Shown here in pieces: positions 42,592 to 52,587 of a stretch of DNA of 64,000 bases. Below the pieces are notes generated by a model. The model searched no databases. It was not told the origin of the DNA and saw only the letters and a list, made by a program, of their open reading frames with translations. The DNA comes from Egbenema bharatensis (GTDB lineage: Bacteria > Cyanobacteriota > Cyanobacteriia > Elainellales > Elainellaceae), in the NCBI RefSeq assembly GCF_048077055.1, contig NZ_CP182236.1, forward strand, positions 3,844,001 to 3,908,000. Direction: 5' to 3'. Every line of letters starts with the position of its first letter. Within the stretch, counting starts at the first letter, position 1. The position numbers and the translations under genes were made by a program.

Positions 42592-43341
42592 CCTCATTGA
42601 TTCAACTTCCTCTTTCTTGTGGGGTGGGCATCTTGCCTGCCCTTTCTTATAACCCTCAGAATTTCTCCTTGTTGAAGGTGATGAGGGACGCTTACCTCGC
42701 CTTGCTCTAGAGATAGCTAAAAACGTGGATCAAGTCGCTTAAGCCATGGCTTGCTCCTGACAAAATGGCCATACCGTGAACTTTTTTTACTATCCTGGCT
42801 CCCTCACAACTTTCTTACACTTATCTTTGATAATAACAATGATGAGTTGCTGTTATAGGTTTAGAACTGTAGCTGCAAATGCATCGCTCTTAATGAAGAA
42901 AAATCCACAATTTGTCCCTTGAATGTTGCCTGTAGTTTTAGAAACACTTATTTGAACACCTGAGAGGATTAATTAAGTCTAAGAATTGATGAGAGTAGCA
43001 ATTGGATAACAGGAACTTGAAAAGCTACCAACAGCCATATTCACCTCGATATGGGGAATATTATTGTGGCATGGTATGGAGTGCGTTCTAATACACTGCG
43101 GCTTGAATATGCCTACCATCTGTAGGGCAGGCTTCTAGCCTGCGCGGGCAGGATGCCCGCTCTACGGTCGCTAAACTCACGCCAAGGTCTACTAGTCTCA
43201 AACGGTTTGTTATCTACTTTTTAGCTTAGTAAAGAATATTTCACCGGTGCAGATTGAGTCTGTTATGCAGCTAAATCTATCTGCATACAAGGCTCTATTA
43301 CTGCAAAACTTACAATCTTCAAAAGCCCCTGGAGAACCAAC
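42592..43341. other. 750-bp intergenic region with two REP-type units
   Basis: A REP unit (CTTGTGGGGTGGGCATCTTG + CCTGCCC) at 42617-42645 follows the binding-protein gene and could end its transcript. A double palindrome (GGCAGGCTTCTAGCCTGCGC + GGGCAGGATGCCCGC) lies at 43124-43160. Between them is AT-rich DNA with no convincing frame. Confidence 0.6.
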
Positions 43342-43686
43342 GTGATACAAAACAGTTTTGATTCCAAACAATCTTGTCAAGATACCGTTAAGGTGATGGA
43401 TCTTGAGCAGTTTGATTGCATTGTTAAAGCAATTGTAGAAGGAAAATATTCCTGGGCTTGCGTTTTGATCCTTCGCTTCGCCGGATATAATCCAGCCCAC
43501 TACATTCCCTATCGAACGTACAAACGTTTGATTAAAGAGAATCGGCGGAGCAAAACGATCGAGCCGAAAAGCCAAGAAACCATTTCACAACAACCTTCTG
43601 AAAACATCAGCATCCCGTCCTCAACCCCATCCACCTTTCCTCAGGGAATGTACAGGATGTCCAGGATGGAGGCAAGCCAGAAATAG
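43342..43686 (+). CDS. HetP-like protein
   Basis: 114-aa protein with core KVMDLEQFDCIVKAIVEGKY, SWACVLILRFAGYNPAHYIP and YRTYKRLIKEN, closely resembling HetP-family proteins (commitment to heterocyst differentiation in Nostoc/Anabaena). The C-terminal 45 residues are Ser/Pro/Thr-rich. Start GTG 43342 has GGAG upstream; an internal ATG at 43396 (MDLEQFD) would give the bare domain. HetP relatives also exist in non-heterocystous cyanobacteria, so presence alone does not show nitrogen-fixing differentiation. Confidence 0.75.
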   Translation: MIQNSFDSKQSCQDTVKVMDLEQFDCIVKAIVEGKYSWACVLILRFAGYNPAHYIPYRTYKRLIKENRRSKTIEPKSQETISQQPSENISIPSSTPSTFPQGMYRMSRMEASQK

Positions 43687-43818
43687 GAGGAGCAGTATCA
43701 GAATATTGCGCGCCAAAAAGCAAGCAAATCAGGGGCTCAGCTACCTTAAGCCGAATGAATGGCGTGGTATGAAAGGGGGTGGTAATACTCTGTAATGCAT
43801 CAGGACTGCCAACTTGAG

Positions 43819-44397
43819 CTACACCCAATCTCGTAGACCTGCACCCGTACGCCCAGTTAAAACCCAAACCATCGATCGCACACAGTCACGGAAAATCCTC
43901 ACCAGAGACTCGGATGAGGATTGCCCAGACGTTACAGAGATGGGGGTCACGAAAATGCCTCGACTGCCCAACACGATCGCAGCAATTGCCAGGGATCTCG
44001 GCATATGATAGTCAGAAGTAATGACGTAAATATGCTGGATCCCTTGCGCTGCCAGGGTATCGGCATTACACGTAAAGTTAGTCACTGTATCAGTCGCACA
44101 AAAATCATAGTGAACTTGTTGTTCTGGAATGCCAACCTGCTCAAAGAGAGCCTGGTTAAAGGTGAGCGCACCAGGATTGCCCGAAATCCAAACGGGTAGA
44201 GTGGGATAGGCTTGCGAGAATTGAGCTGCAAACTTGACCCGCTCCGGACTGCCTTCTAAAACCAGAACAGCTTGCGGTTCAGGTGCTTGATGTTGCGCGA
44301 TCGCCAAGCGAATTGGAATGATACTGCCCAGGGCAAACAGAACGAACAACAGTGCGATCTGAGGCTTGCAAAACTTTGCGCGTTGAGTTGGCTTCAT
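43819..44397 (-). CDS. YdcF-family (DUF218) protein
   Basis: 192-aa exported or membrane-anchored protein: N-terminal hydrophobic segment PQIALLFVLFALGSIIPIRL, then AVLVLEGSPERVKFAAQFSQ, PVWISGNPGALTFNQALFEQ, and DTVTNFTCNADTLAAQGIQH, IYVITSDYHMPRSLAIAAIV (the conserved TS-YHM-R of DUF218). The family is linked to envelope metabolism, possibly SAM binding, with no firm reaction. Its ATG follows directly the TAA of the PpiC-type gene (TAAATG), so the two are co-transcribed. Confidence 0.85.
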   Translation of the reverse strand: MKPTQRAKFCKPQIALLFVLFALGSIIPIRLAIAQHQAPEPQAVLVLEGSPERVKFAAQFSQAYPTLPVWISGNPGALTFNQALFEQVGIPEQQVHYDFCATDTVTNFTCNADTLAAQGIQHIYVITSDYHMPRSLAIAAIVLGSRGIFVTPISVTSGQSSSESLVRIFRDCVRSMVWVLTGRTGAGLRDWV

Positions 44398-45162
44398 TTA
44401 GGAACGCTCAGTATCTTGTGATGGACGAAGGCTGGATATATAAATATCTAGCCTATTTTCTATCCATTCTTGAAACATCTGGTTCAGAAGGCTTTCATAC
44501 AGTGTAGAAGTTAGAGTGGGAGGAAAAATTTCATCAACCAGAAATAGTTCATAGGTATTGTCAGCATTTTTAAATGGTCCAAGCACTTCCCCAATCTGAG
44601 CATTAAACAATCTTTCAGCAATTTCTGGACTAATTTCTCCTCGCTGCTGTTTTCCAGCATAACCGCACTGGAGCCTGCGGCTTTCATTTGCATCGTAAAG
44701 ATGAGCTGCTTCAAAAAAGTTAAGTTCTTCTTCCTCAATCTGGTAGAAAACCTCGTAAGCCAGGCTTTCATACGGTATTTTTATCCGATAAATCAATGCC
44801 TGCTCAAACTCGCTTCTATGCTGAGAAAAAAAATTTTGAGCCGCTTCAGAAAATAGATGCCGGGCGAGCTTTTGAGACAGCAATCGTTCATAGATTCTCT
44901 GCTGTAGATCGCTCAAGGTTGACATTTGTTCTGCCAACCATGCCAATAACTGTGCAGGATGTTCAAAATAGTTCTCATAACGAATTTTATCTAGCTCCGC
45001 CTGTACTTCTTCTGCGGTAACGCTGAGAGCTTGTTCCTGAGCAACTTGACTAACAATTTTTTGAGAAATTATCTCTTGATAAATTGACTTCAAGCGCAAA
45101 TCTCGCCTTAGAAAATCAATCACCTCCTGGTTTTCAAGAGATATGGCCGAGAAGTCTACCAT
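44398..45162 (-). CDS. PpiC/SurA-like peptidylprolyl isomerase family protein
   Basis: 254-aa protein. Residues 1-110 form a SurA-type N-terminal helical chaperone region (VIDFLRRDLRLKSIYQEIIS, ALSVTAEEVQAELDKIRYEN). Residues 115-225 carry a degenerate parvulin domain (GYAGKQQRGEISPEIAERLF then NAQIGEVLGPFKNADNTYEL). No signal peptide. In cyanobacteria such proteins often accompany type I/peptidase-ABC secretion genes with cyclic-nucleotide-binding domains, and a stand-alone protein of that type lies divergent at 45933. Cytoplasmic folding aid for a secreted substrate is a reasonable inference. Confidence 0.75.
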   Translation of the reverse strand: MVDFSAISLENQEVIDFLRRDLRLKSIYQEIISQKIVSQVAQEQALSVTAEEVQAELDKIRYENYFEHPAQLLAWLAEQMSTLSDLQQRIYERLLSQKLARHLFSEAAQNFFSQHRSEFEQALIYRIKIPYESLAYEVFYQIEEEELNFFEAAHLYDANESRRLQCGYAGKQQRGEISPEIAERLFNAQIGEVLGPFKNADNTYELFLVDEIFPPTLTSTLYESLLNQMFQEWIENRLDIYISSLRPSQDTERS

Positions 45163-45932
45163 AAGACAAATCTCTTTAAACGCTGTATTTAGCTTGGATG
45201 CACCTCAAAGAGACTTACGCCTCTTAGGCAGGAGCATCTCTATAAGAAACATGGAATAGAAGTATTATGCATCTCTTCTCAAATGAATTAAGGCCAATCG
45301 CAGTATCATAAAAAATACTGATAGTCTTATCCATTTTCTTTAGCGTTTGAACTATGTTCAATCATTGAGAAATATTACTAAGTGAGGTGAAATCTCATCC
45401 TTACCTTGCATATTTTAATATGAGGCAAACTTAACAAACACGCTACTTAAGGAGTAACTTTGAGTGTATTCATGTTTACCCCTTTAACAGTACAAAAATA
45501 ACTAAAGGTCATCTCAGACAGGTGAACTAAAGTCCTAGGGACAGGAAAATATAGGATTTACCGAAATATTATCATACTTCTCTCTATTTAAAGAAAAGAT
45601 GAAGTTATGGCTGGCTTAACCTGTATTTCCCGCACTAAAAGATAGGCTTTTAGTAAAGGCTAGAAATTTTATCCAAACATAAAATTTTTTAACGGGCTTC
45701 AAGGATTTTTATTGGTTCAGGTTTGAGGTGTTCAAGTTGTTCTAGCCTGTTCTAGCCTGTTCTAGTCTGTTCTAGCCCTTTGCCAGTAACCTCCACCTTC
45801 TTAGACCCTATCCGAAAAGCCCGTCAGGGGTTTTGGATTCCAAAAACTCTAGCGAGCTTTCAGATAGGCACTCCATGCAGCACGGATGAAATAACTTTCT
45901 AAATTAGATTTTTAATCCAAGGGGCTACAATA
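45163..45932. other. 770-bp intergenic region between divergent genes
   Basis: AT-rich, no convincing coding frame. It contains a 10-bp tandem repeat TGTTCTAGCC (four units, 45738-45777) and then a REP-unrelated GC-rich stretch. It presumably holds the promoters of the divergent PpiC-type and cyclic-nucleotide-binding genes. Confidence 0.55.
45738..45777. repeat. 10-bp tandem repeat (TGTTCTAGCC, 4 units)
   Basis: Four consecutive copies, the third TGTTCTAGTC. Non-coding. Confidence 0.9.
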
Positions 45933-46739
45933 ATGAAAGCAGAGCAAAATTGTTTAGGACGCATGCAACCTCCACCCTTCGGTCGCAGTTCCAAAAACTC
46001 GGACATTCTCAGCGCATTTAAATCAGCCCAAATTGCTAACGTTCTCGTTGCCAAAACTCAGCCTGCTTCGATCAAAGATTTTCAGTTAGGAAACGAAATT
46101 TTCTCTTATCTTACTCCTTCATCAACGGAAAATTCCCTCAGCGATCGCTCATCTGCATCAGGTTGCTATCTTGTTTTTGAAGGACAGGTGCGTTTACTTT
46201 GCCAAAACCTTGCTCTTCAGCGTCCCGTTTCAGCCGACTTACTGGAGGCGGGGGCTGTATTTGGGGCGGATCATCTGTTTTGTGAGCAGCCCTTGCCCTA
46301 TTGGGTGATTGCAACCAGCTCTTGTCGTCTTGTCCACATTCCTTACCGCCAGTTGAGCGTTCAATTAGAACAGGTTCCGCAACTGCAAACCTATTTAAGC
46401 CAGGGGGTACAACAGCGGGAACGCCTAATTTTTTTCAAACGCTTTACCCAACAGCGATCGCTTCCCATTCACACCCTGAAACATGCACTCCTACCTGAGT
46501 TGGTGGAACAACGAGTTGAAGCGGGAGCAAATTTATCCCAGGTTCTACCCAATACTGGATATTTCTGGCTACGAGCTGGGCAAATTCTCAATCGATCGAA
46601 TCCTGCTCCTGCTCCTGAGGTTGGGGATGGTTGGGGATATCCCGATGCAATTCCTGAGGGTTGGGTCGCCCAAACAGACTTAATCATTTACACCCTCCCC
46701 CTCGGCTCCTGGAAAACTCTGAATTTGCTTCAACGCTGA
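45933..46739 (+). CDS. Cyclic-nucleotide-binding-domain protein (stand-alone)
   Basis: 268-aa protein. Residues 30-150 form a cNMP-binding beta-roll (YLVFEGQVRLLCQNLALQRP, LLEAGAVFGADHLFCEQPLP, VIATSSCRLVHIPYRQL). After residue 180 there is a second, poorly defined part (ELVEQRVEAGANLSQVLPNT, GYFWLRAGQIL) that looks like the beginning of another beta-roll. No HTH, kinase or transporter domain. Similar N-terminal regions are fused to HlyB-like peptidase-ABC exporters in cyanobacteria, so this may be a detached or truncated relative. It is divergent from the PpiC-type gene. Confidence 0.65.
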   Translation: MKAEQNCLGRMQPPPFGRSSKNSDILSAFKSAQIANVLVAKTQPASIKDFQLGNEIFSYLTPSSTENSLSDRSSASGCYLVFEGQVRLLCQNLALQRPVSADLLEAGAVFGADHLFCEQPLPYWVIATSSCRLVHIPYRQLSVQLEQVPQLQTYLSQGVQQRERLIFFKRFTQQRSLPIHTLKHALLPELVEQRVEAGANLSQVLPNTGYFWLRAGQILNRSNPAPAPEVGDGWGYPDAIPEGWVAQTDLIIYTLPLGSWKTLNLLQR

Positions 46740-46752
46740 TTTTCATCTTTCA

Positions 46753-48251
46753 TCACTTCAATCCCTTCAAAAGTGTATACTGTTCGCCCAGATGTCTTTC
46801 AGCTATCTTCATCAGGTCATTTAACCAGAACAAAACCTGTTCTTCCGTTGCGGCCTCCACCATGATTCGGAGCACGGGTTCTGTTCCCGATGCCCGCACC
46901 AGAATGCGACCTTGATCTCCTAAGCTGGTTTCTGCCCGATCGATCGCCTGTTGTAAAACATCGCAATCTTGCCAGTTCATGCGTTTGCGTTCATCGGCGA
47001 TAATGACGTTGCGTAGCTGTTGGGGATAGGTTTGAAAACTTTGATTCACCAGTGTTGCTAGCGGTAAACCAGACTGCTGTACCAGAGCTGCCAGGTGCAG
47101 AGCCGTTGTCAGTCCATCACCTGTTACGCCGTAGTGACGGCAGAGAAGATGCCCCGACTGTTCTCCTCCCAGCATGGCCCCCGATCGCACCATTTCAGCA
47201 TAAACCTGTTGATCCCCCACGGCAGTCCGAATCAGGTTTCCCCCCAGCCGCTGCCATGCCTGTTCAAACCCCAGGTTAGACATAACGGTAGAGACAATTA
47301 GATTGCCCGGAAGTAGTCCCTGCTGCTGTAACTGTTGCCCCCAGAAGTAGAGGAGATAGTCACCATCGACTGGGCGACCCTGATGATCGACCGCCAGGAC
47401 GCGATCGGCATCCCCATCGAAGGCAAAGCCCAAATCTGCCCCTGCCGCAACAACGGCTGCTTGTAACGGTGCGAGATGGGTTGAACCGCAGTTTACGTTG
47501 ATCTGATTGCCATCTGCCTGGGCATGAAGGCAGGTGACTTGGGCCCCAGGCTGCGAAAGGCGCGAGGTGCGAGGTGAACGGCTGCCCCCCAGGCGAGATC
47601 CAGAACAATGTGCATTCCGGCTAGCGGGAGAACACTCGTGGCTTCTGCCTGTAGTGGTTTTTGCAGGGCTAATAGATAATCCTCCAGTAATTCTGGGCGG
47701 AAATAGGCACAACTGCGGGGTGTATAGGCAATTTCCGTTAAGCCGATCGGCTGTCGCAGGGCGGTTTCAATTTGAGCCTGAATCGGTTGGGAGAGCTTGC
47801 TGCCATCCTGACCAAACAATTTAATCCCGTTGTCCTCCGGTGGGTTGTGGCTGGCGGAAATCATCACTCCCCCCATTGCCTGGGAAATGCGGGTCAGGTA
47901 AGCCACCGCAGGGGTGGGGCAAAGCCCTAAATCCCACACTTCCACGCCGGCCGCCGTGAACCCCTTCAGCAAAGCGGCAGCTAGAAGATCACTTGAATTC
48001 CTGGAATCTTGCCCCATCACGATTGGCCCAGGTTGCAGGGAATTTGCCTGTAGAACCTGCCCGGCCCAATAACCCACTTGCATTGCCAGGGAGGCCGTCA
48101 GCAGTTCTCCCACTTTGCCCCGAATGCCATCGGTGCCAAATAGGGGGGATTGGGGTAAAGCAATGCTGACTCCGATCGGGGGGGAGAGGAGAGGCTCAAT
48201 GCTGACAACCGATCGATTCAAAGGCGAAACGTCCGCAAGTGTTTTTTCCAT
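46753..48251 (-). CDS. glmM: Phosphoglucosamine mutase, interrupted by a frameshift
   Basis: Converts glucosamine-6-phosphate to glucosamine-1-phosphate for UDP-GlcNAc (peptidoglycan and exopolysaccharide). The first frame holds FGTDGIRGKVGELLTASLAM and the active-site serine in MISASHNPPEDNGIKLF. The second holds the Mg site DGDADRVLAVD, GGEQSGHLL and RASGTEPVLRIM. The junction at about 47545 reads CTGGGGCCCAAG; one more G gives ...RSLG-AQVTCLHAQ and a complete protein of about 490 aa. Sequencing error is likelier than loss, since the gene is essential. It is the first sugar-precursor gene of the exopolysaccharide region. Confidence 0.92.
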
Positions 48252-48622
48252 TGCTGTAGTTAATTAATTTAATGAATTGCCAGATGATCTCAATGCCATG
48301 CGATCGCCTGGTTCGGCGTTTGAGAGGGATGAAAATGTGAAGTGTATTGGATGGAGTTAGGACCTGAGCAAAACCGATGGAATTGGCCATCAAGGAACGC
48401 GGCTTGCCTTGATGGAGGTTAACCCAACACAAACCTCTAAACTTTCAGCATTGATTTAGTTGAACTGTAGGGAATTAGAAGATTTCTTTAAACCATAGAA
48501 TAGGGCAATAGAGTCAGTGTGGTGTGCCAAAACGCCTATTGATCAAAAGCAACTATATTCACTATTAGCCGTGTTCAGGTGCAAAAACTCGTTCAGATTT
48601 GCCTTACGCCAATCTGTGACAC
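48252..48622. other. Intergenic region upstream of glmM
   Basis: About 370 bp between the glmM start and the 3' end of the PIG-L gene on the same strand. Probable glmM promoter region. No strong structure recognised. Confidence 0.4.
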
Positions 48623-49519
48623 TCAGATGAACCGATTCTTCGCATTTGCTGTTCTCACTCGTTCCTCTTTGTCTCTCTTTCCCATGCTGACGAGAAATCC
48701 AGTTTTTAGCTCCGTTTGTCTGGATAAACGTACAGGTGCATTGATTTCAGGTTGGACTTTAAAGAAAATTTCATGGGAGGAAAGAAATAGACTTAAAAAC
48801 TCAGGCGGTAGCGATACGTCTGCATCAGGGGCTAAAGCTTCCCATTGAGAGCGGTAAGCTTTCAGAGCCAGTCTTTTCTTTGCGATTCCTTCCTTGATCG
48901 GTAGGCGGTAACAACTGGGGGACTTCGCCAGAGATTTAATTCTCCAGGGAGCCCACATTGCCCAGATTGGATATTGAAATAATTCAATCTTCTGCTCGGT
49001 TTTTGTAACGGCTGCTCTAACTAGTTCAAACGTAGCTTCATGGTCAGGATGAAGATCAAACTGATGGGTAACATAAACCTCATCGGGTTTGAATCGCTCT
49101 AACAATTGCACCAATTGTTTGACTAAACTCCGGCGTTGTTCTTGGGAGAGATAGCGTAAACCCTGATCAGGCTGATCTAAGAAATGAATCTCTTTGCTTG
49201 CGACTCCTAAGATATCCAGAGCTGCGATCGCTTCTTGTTTACGCATTCGAGTAATTTCATGGGAGTTAAGCTGAGAACTAGCGGGGGAGGCATGCCCATC
49301 GGTTAAAAATACTACCGAAACGGGAACTCCCCACTGGCGTTTGAGGGCAATCAAACCACCACAACCCAATGTCTCATCGTCCTGATGGGGCGCAAATACC
49401 ATAACAGTTTTTGGGTTAAGCCGCATGGGCTGGCATACAACCCAGCGTATATACAGGCTGTAGATGTAAGTTAGAACATTGTTACGAAAGAATCGTTTCA
49501 GGGAGTGAAAGAATAACAT
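48623..49519 (-). CDS. PIG-L family N-acetyl-sugar deacetylase
   Basis: 298-aa zinc-dependent deacetylase: VMVFAPHQDDETLGCGGLIA (zinc-binding PHxDDE), FLTDGHASP, MRKQEAIAALDILGV, and YVTHQFDLHPDHEATFELVR with the HPDH third-ligand motif. The first 30 residues include a hydrophobic stretch (VLTYIYSLYIRWVV) that may anchor it. In cell-envelope loci such enzymes deacetylate GlcNAc-type sugars, so a role in exopolysaccharide modification is likely. Start ATG 49519. Confidence 0.85.
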   Translation of the reverse strand: MLFFHSLKRFFRNNVLTYIYSLYIRWVVCQPMRLNPKTVMVFAPHQDDETLGCGGLIALKRQWGVPVSVVFLTDGHASPASSQLNSHEITRMRKQEAIAALDILGVASKEIHFLDQPDQGLRYLSQEQRRSLVKQLVQLLERFKPDEVYVTHQFDLHPDHEATFELVRAAVTKTEQKIELFQYPIWAMWAPWRIKSLAKSPSCYRLPIKEGIAKKRLALKAYRSQWEALAPDADVSLPPEFLSLFLSSHEIFFKVQPEINAPVRLSRQTELKTGFLVSMGKRDKEERVRTANAKNRFI

Positions 49520-50350
49520 ATCCTTCTACGGTTGGTTTGACTGGAATTTCTTACCAAGAGTGAAGAGACGAAGTTTAAAAGGGAGCATCCCATTTATGCA
49601 AATTGATCGATTTCCGTAGCGCAGGCATCTTGCCGCCAGTGAACTATCCATCATGCAAATGCAAAAGTGGGATACACCCTTCAAAAACTGCGGAATGCAG
49701 TAACCACCAAGCATCCAGCAGTTCCATAGACGAACCCCTATAAATACAGAGTGTAGCGCAAGAACTGGCTCATTTCAGCACGAGAGGCATTTTGGCAATC
49801 CATTCATTCCTGGACTGAATATAGTGTTAATTAGCGCAGGCAGCTTGCCTGCCCGTCAGAGATGGGTCATGCAAATGCAAAATTGGAATGCATCCGAAAT
49901 AGGGAATTTTTTCTAACTACTTTCTCAATTCCGATCGCACTGATGGCAGTCAATCATTCAATCATTCAATCGGCGAACATCAATCAACGGTACTGTCAAG
50001 CGAAGAATTCAGTCTGAAAACAAGTTGCGATCGTCCTTTGGCAGGCAAGCTGCCTGCGCTACAGATTCGTTCGTTTGCTTCTTAGCTTTCATTAGTGCCA
50101 TGAGCTTGGTTGACTGATAAAACTCCTGAAACCATGATTCTCTCGTAGGTTGGGTTGAGGGACGAAACCCAACGCAAACTATCTCCCTTGTTGGGTTTCG
50201 CTATGCTCAACCCAACCTACAAAAAAGATTTGTCAGTCAATCAGTCCATGAGCTGTCAATCGATTTTCCTGCAATCTAAGTATTAAACAACGGTTGGTTC
50301 TCTAAAAATTAGAACCAGATTTTTGAAACTCTGTTTTGAGGTTAACTTCA
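49520..50350. other. 830-bp repeat-rich intergenic region
   Basis: Holds three REP cores (GTAGCGCAGGCATCTTGCCG at 49616, TTAGCGCAGGCAGCTTGCCT at 49832, GCAGGCAAGCTGCCTGCGCT at 50041), a duplicated TCATGCAAATGCAAAA segment (49652 and 49868) and the hairpin element at 50098-50245. No gene is convincing. It likely contains the promoter of the exopolysaccharide operon that starts at 50351. Confidence 0.65.
50098..50245. mobile_element. MITE-like inverted-repeat element
   Basis: Large imperfect hairpin: GTAGGTTGGGTTGAGGGACG with AAACCCAAC on the left (50145) and GTTGGGTTTCG with CTCAACCCAACCTAC on the right (ending 50220). It is enclosed by outer inverted arms TTGACTGATAAA (50109) and TTTGTCAGTCAA (50228). 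No coding capacity. The GTTGGGTTTCG core is a frequent cyanobacterial repeat. Confidence 0.65.
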
Positions 50351-52450
50351 ATGAAACGGAAATTTTGGAGAGGGCTAATTAGACTAAAAAACTATTTAAT
50401 TCGATTAAGAAATCGCCATTTTCTAATGATTGATACCCTTCTCCTGTTAGTCTCTCCGCTCATTGCTTTGGAATTGCGCCTGGATGGACAGGTAGACTGG
50501 CAAGAGTATGGCTTGGGTCTAATCCAGATTACGTTTCTATTCTTGATCGTAAAGCTAGCGATCTTATTTGCCTTTGGTTTCTATAAGCGTTGCTGGCGTT
50601 ATGCCGATGCGGATGAATTACAGCAAGTGGCGGGTTTGGCTTTGTCGATCGTCGTGCTGCAAACGCTGTTATTTACGGGACTGTACCTGGGGCAGGTGGG
50701 GGCGATCGCTAACCTGCCGCGCTCATTACCGATCCTGGATGGCATTCTCAGCGTACTGCTGGTGAGTTCGCTGCACTTTAGTGTCAGAATCATCGAGCGA
50801 TCGTGTCAGAAGCGCAGTCGTAGCTTTAATCGGCGCGATCGGGTTCTGGTGGTGGGAGCTGGTGATGCGGGTGTGTCTCTGGTGAGGGAAATGCAGCGCC
50901 ATCCCCACCTTCAGTTTCATCCTGTTGCGTTTATTGACGATGATCCCGCCAAGTTAAACCTCCAGATCTGCCAGACTCCCGTTGTGGGCGATCGGTATAC
51001 CATTCCCAAATACGTCCGCTCCCTCCACATCCGCAAAGTAGTGATTGCGATCCCTTCCCTGCCAGGTCAGGTGCTGCGAGAAATCCTGGAAATTTGTAAT
51101 GCAGTTGGGGTGCCCACCAGTACGCTACCCGGAATCGACCACATTCTGAACGGACAAATTCGCTTAAGTGATGTGCGCGATATTCAGATTGAGGATCTTT
51201 TGCGGCGAGAACCGATTCAGATGGATGTGCAGCAAGTCCTGTCATTCCTCAAGGGTAAACGGGTTTTAGTGACTGGCGCAGGCGGATCGATCGGCAGCGA
51301 GCTTTGTCGTCAGATTTTGAAATGTTGTCCGGCTGAGATTGCCCTGGTGGGCCATGGTGAAAATTCGGTATTTCTGATTCAACAAGAGTTGGAGAGAACG
51401 ATTCAACTGTTTCAGGAAAGTGATCATTTTCTGGAACAGCCCTTGCTGGGACAGCCTCTACCAGAACAGACTCCCCGGCTTTCTGCTTACATTGCCGATA
51501 TCCGGTTTTGCGATCGTCTGGAGTATGTGTTTGATCAGTTTAGACCGAATATTGTGTTTCATGCAGCCGCCCACAAACATGTTCCCATGATGGAACTGAA
51601 TTCTCCTGAAGCCATTACCAATAACATTCAGGGAACAAAGAATTTAGTAGATCTGGCTTTACGATTCAATGTAGAAGCCTTTGTGATGATATCGACCGAC
51701 AAGGCAGTGAATCCCACAAACATCATGGGAGCCAGCAAACGAGTAGCGGAAATGCTGGTGTTACAGGCAGCAAGGGTGAGCCAGCGGCGGTTTGTAGTGG
51801 TTCGCTTTGGTAATGTCTTAGGGAGCCGGGGCAGCGTGATCCCAACCTTTAAGCAACAAATTGCGGCAGGAGGCCCTGTCACCGTCACCCATCCCGAAAT
51901 TACCCGTTACTTTATGACGATTCCAGAAGCCGTGCAGCTCGTGCTTCAGGCAGCCGTAGTGAGTAAAGGCGGCGAAGTGCTGATGTTGAATATGGGACAA
52001 TGCGTCAAGATCGTTGATTTAGCGAAAGAAATCATTCGGCTTTCGGGCTATGAAGTGGGGAAAGATATTGAGATTGTGTTTACGGGATTGCGACCTGGCG
52101 AAAAACTGTTTGAGGAATTATTGATTCCGGGTGAACAGTATGAACCGACTGAGCATGACAAGTTGGTGATTGTCAAAAACGCAAGTCGCTTTATTCCTGG
52201 ACACCTCAATCCCACGGTGAAGGCCCTCTGCGAAGCGGCAGTTCGGAATGAGCCAGATTTGATCCGCTTTTTCCTGAAGCAATTAGTGCCTGGTTATCAT
52301 TCTCAATCTCCGGTTCCTTTTACGTTGCCTGAAAGCATCAAGCTTCCGGCTGAAAGTTCCAGGGCAGCAGCCGAAACAAGTCCAACGATTTTGCAGGCTG
52401 CAAGTCCCCACTTGTCCAGTGCTCCACCCCCCCGACTGGCAAACGGTTAA
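50351..52450 (+). CDS. FlaA1/CapD-like nucleoside-diphosphate-sugar epimerase/dehydratase
   Basis: 699-aa membrane-bound enzyme, first of the exopolysaccharide run. Four N-terminal hydrophobic segments (residues 20-150), then a first Rossmann unit (RDRVLVVGAGDAGVSLVREM) and the catalytic SDR domain (VLVTGAGGSIGSELCRQILK; FHAAAHKHVPMME; MISTDKAVNPTNIMGASKR, with Met replacing the usual Tyr, as in FlaA1/CapE relatives). It would make a UDP-4-keto-6-deoxy sugar from UDP-GlcNAc. ATG 50351 (MKRKFWRG) is preferred over the upstream TTG 50336. Followed by wza, 130 bp. Confidence 0.9.
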   Translation: MKRKFWRGLIRLKNYLIRLRNRHFLMIDTLLLLVSPLIALELRLDGQVDWQEYGLGLIQITFLFLIVKLAILFAFGFYKRCWRYADADELQQVAGLALSIVVLQTLLFTGLYLGQVGAIANLPRSLPILDGILSVLLVSSLHFSVRIIERSCQKRSRSFNRRDRVLVVGAGDAGVSLVREMQRHPHLQFHPVAFIDDDPAKLNLQICQTPVVGDRYTIPKYVRSLHIRKVVIAIPSLPGQVLREILEICNAVGVPTSTLPGIDHILNGQIRLSDVRDIQIEDLLRREPIQMDVQQVLSFLKGKRVLVTGAGGSIGSELCRQILKCCPAEIALVGHGENSVFLIQQELERTIQLFQESDHFLEQPLLGQPLPEQTPRLSAYIADIRFCDRLEYVFDQFRPNIVFHAAAHKHVPMMELNSPEAITNNIQGTKNLVDLALRFNVEAFVMISTDKAVNPTNIMGASKRVAEMLVLQAARVSQRRFVVVRFGNVLGSRGSVIPTFKQQIAAGGPVTVTHPEITRYFMTIPEAVQLVLQAAVVSKGGEVLMLNMGQCVKIVDLAKEIIRLSGYEVGKDIEIVFTGLRPGEKLFEELLIPGEQYEPTEHDKLVIVKNASRFIPGHLNPTVKALCEAAVRNEPDLIRFFLKQLVPGYHSQSPVPFTLPESIKLPAESSRAAAETSPTILQAASPHLSSAPPPRLANG

Positions 52451-52587
52451 GCTCGGCAAAATGGCATGACAGCCTGGATTGGCGATCGATACACTATTGC
52501 ACACGCTCCATCAATCCATTGCTATTCTGCTCGCTCTGTTCGCCGCTGATTGTTCATAAAAATCGTTGGTTCCATCCTCTTGGTTCT

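Noticed and set aside
43210..43575. Minus-strand frame over the HetP-like gene
   Set aside because: Antisense to a recognisable HetP domain; no homology pattern.
48579..48848. Plus-strand open frame at the PIG-L 3' end
   Set aside because: Antisense shadow of the deacetylase C-terminus; composition and sequence unlike a real protein.
49526..49714. Short minus-strand frame in the repeat-rich spacer
   Set aside because: Consists largely of translated REP DNA.
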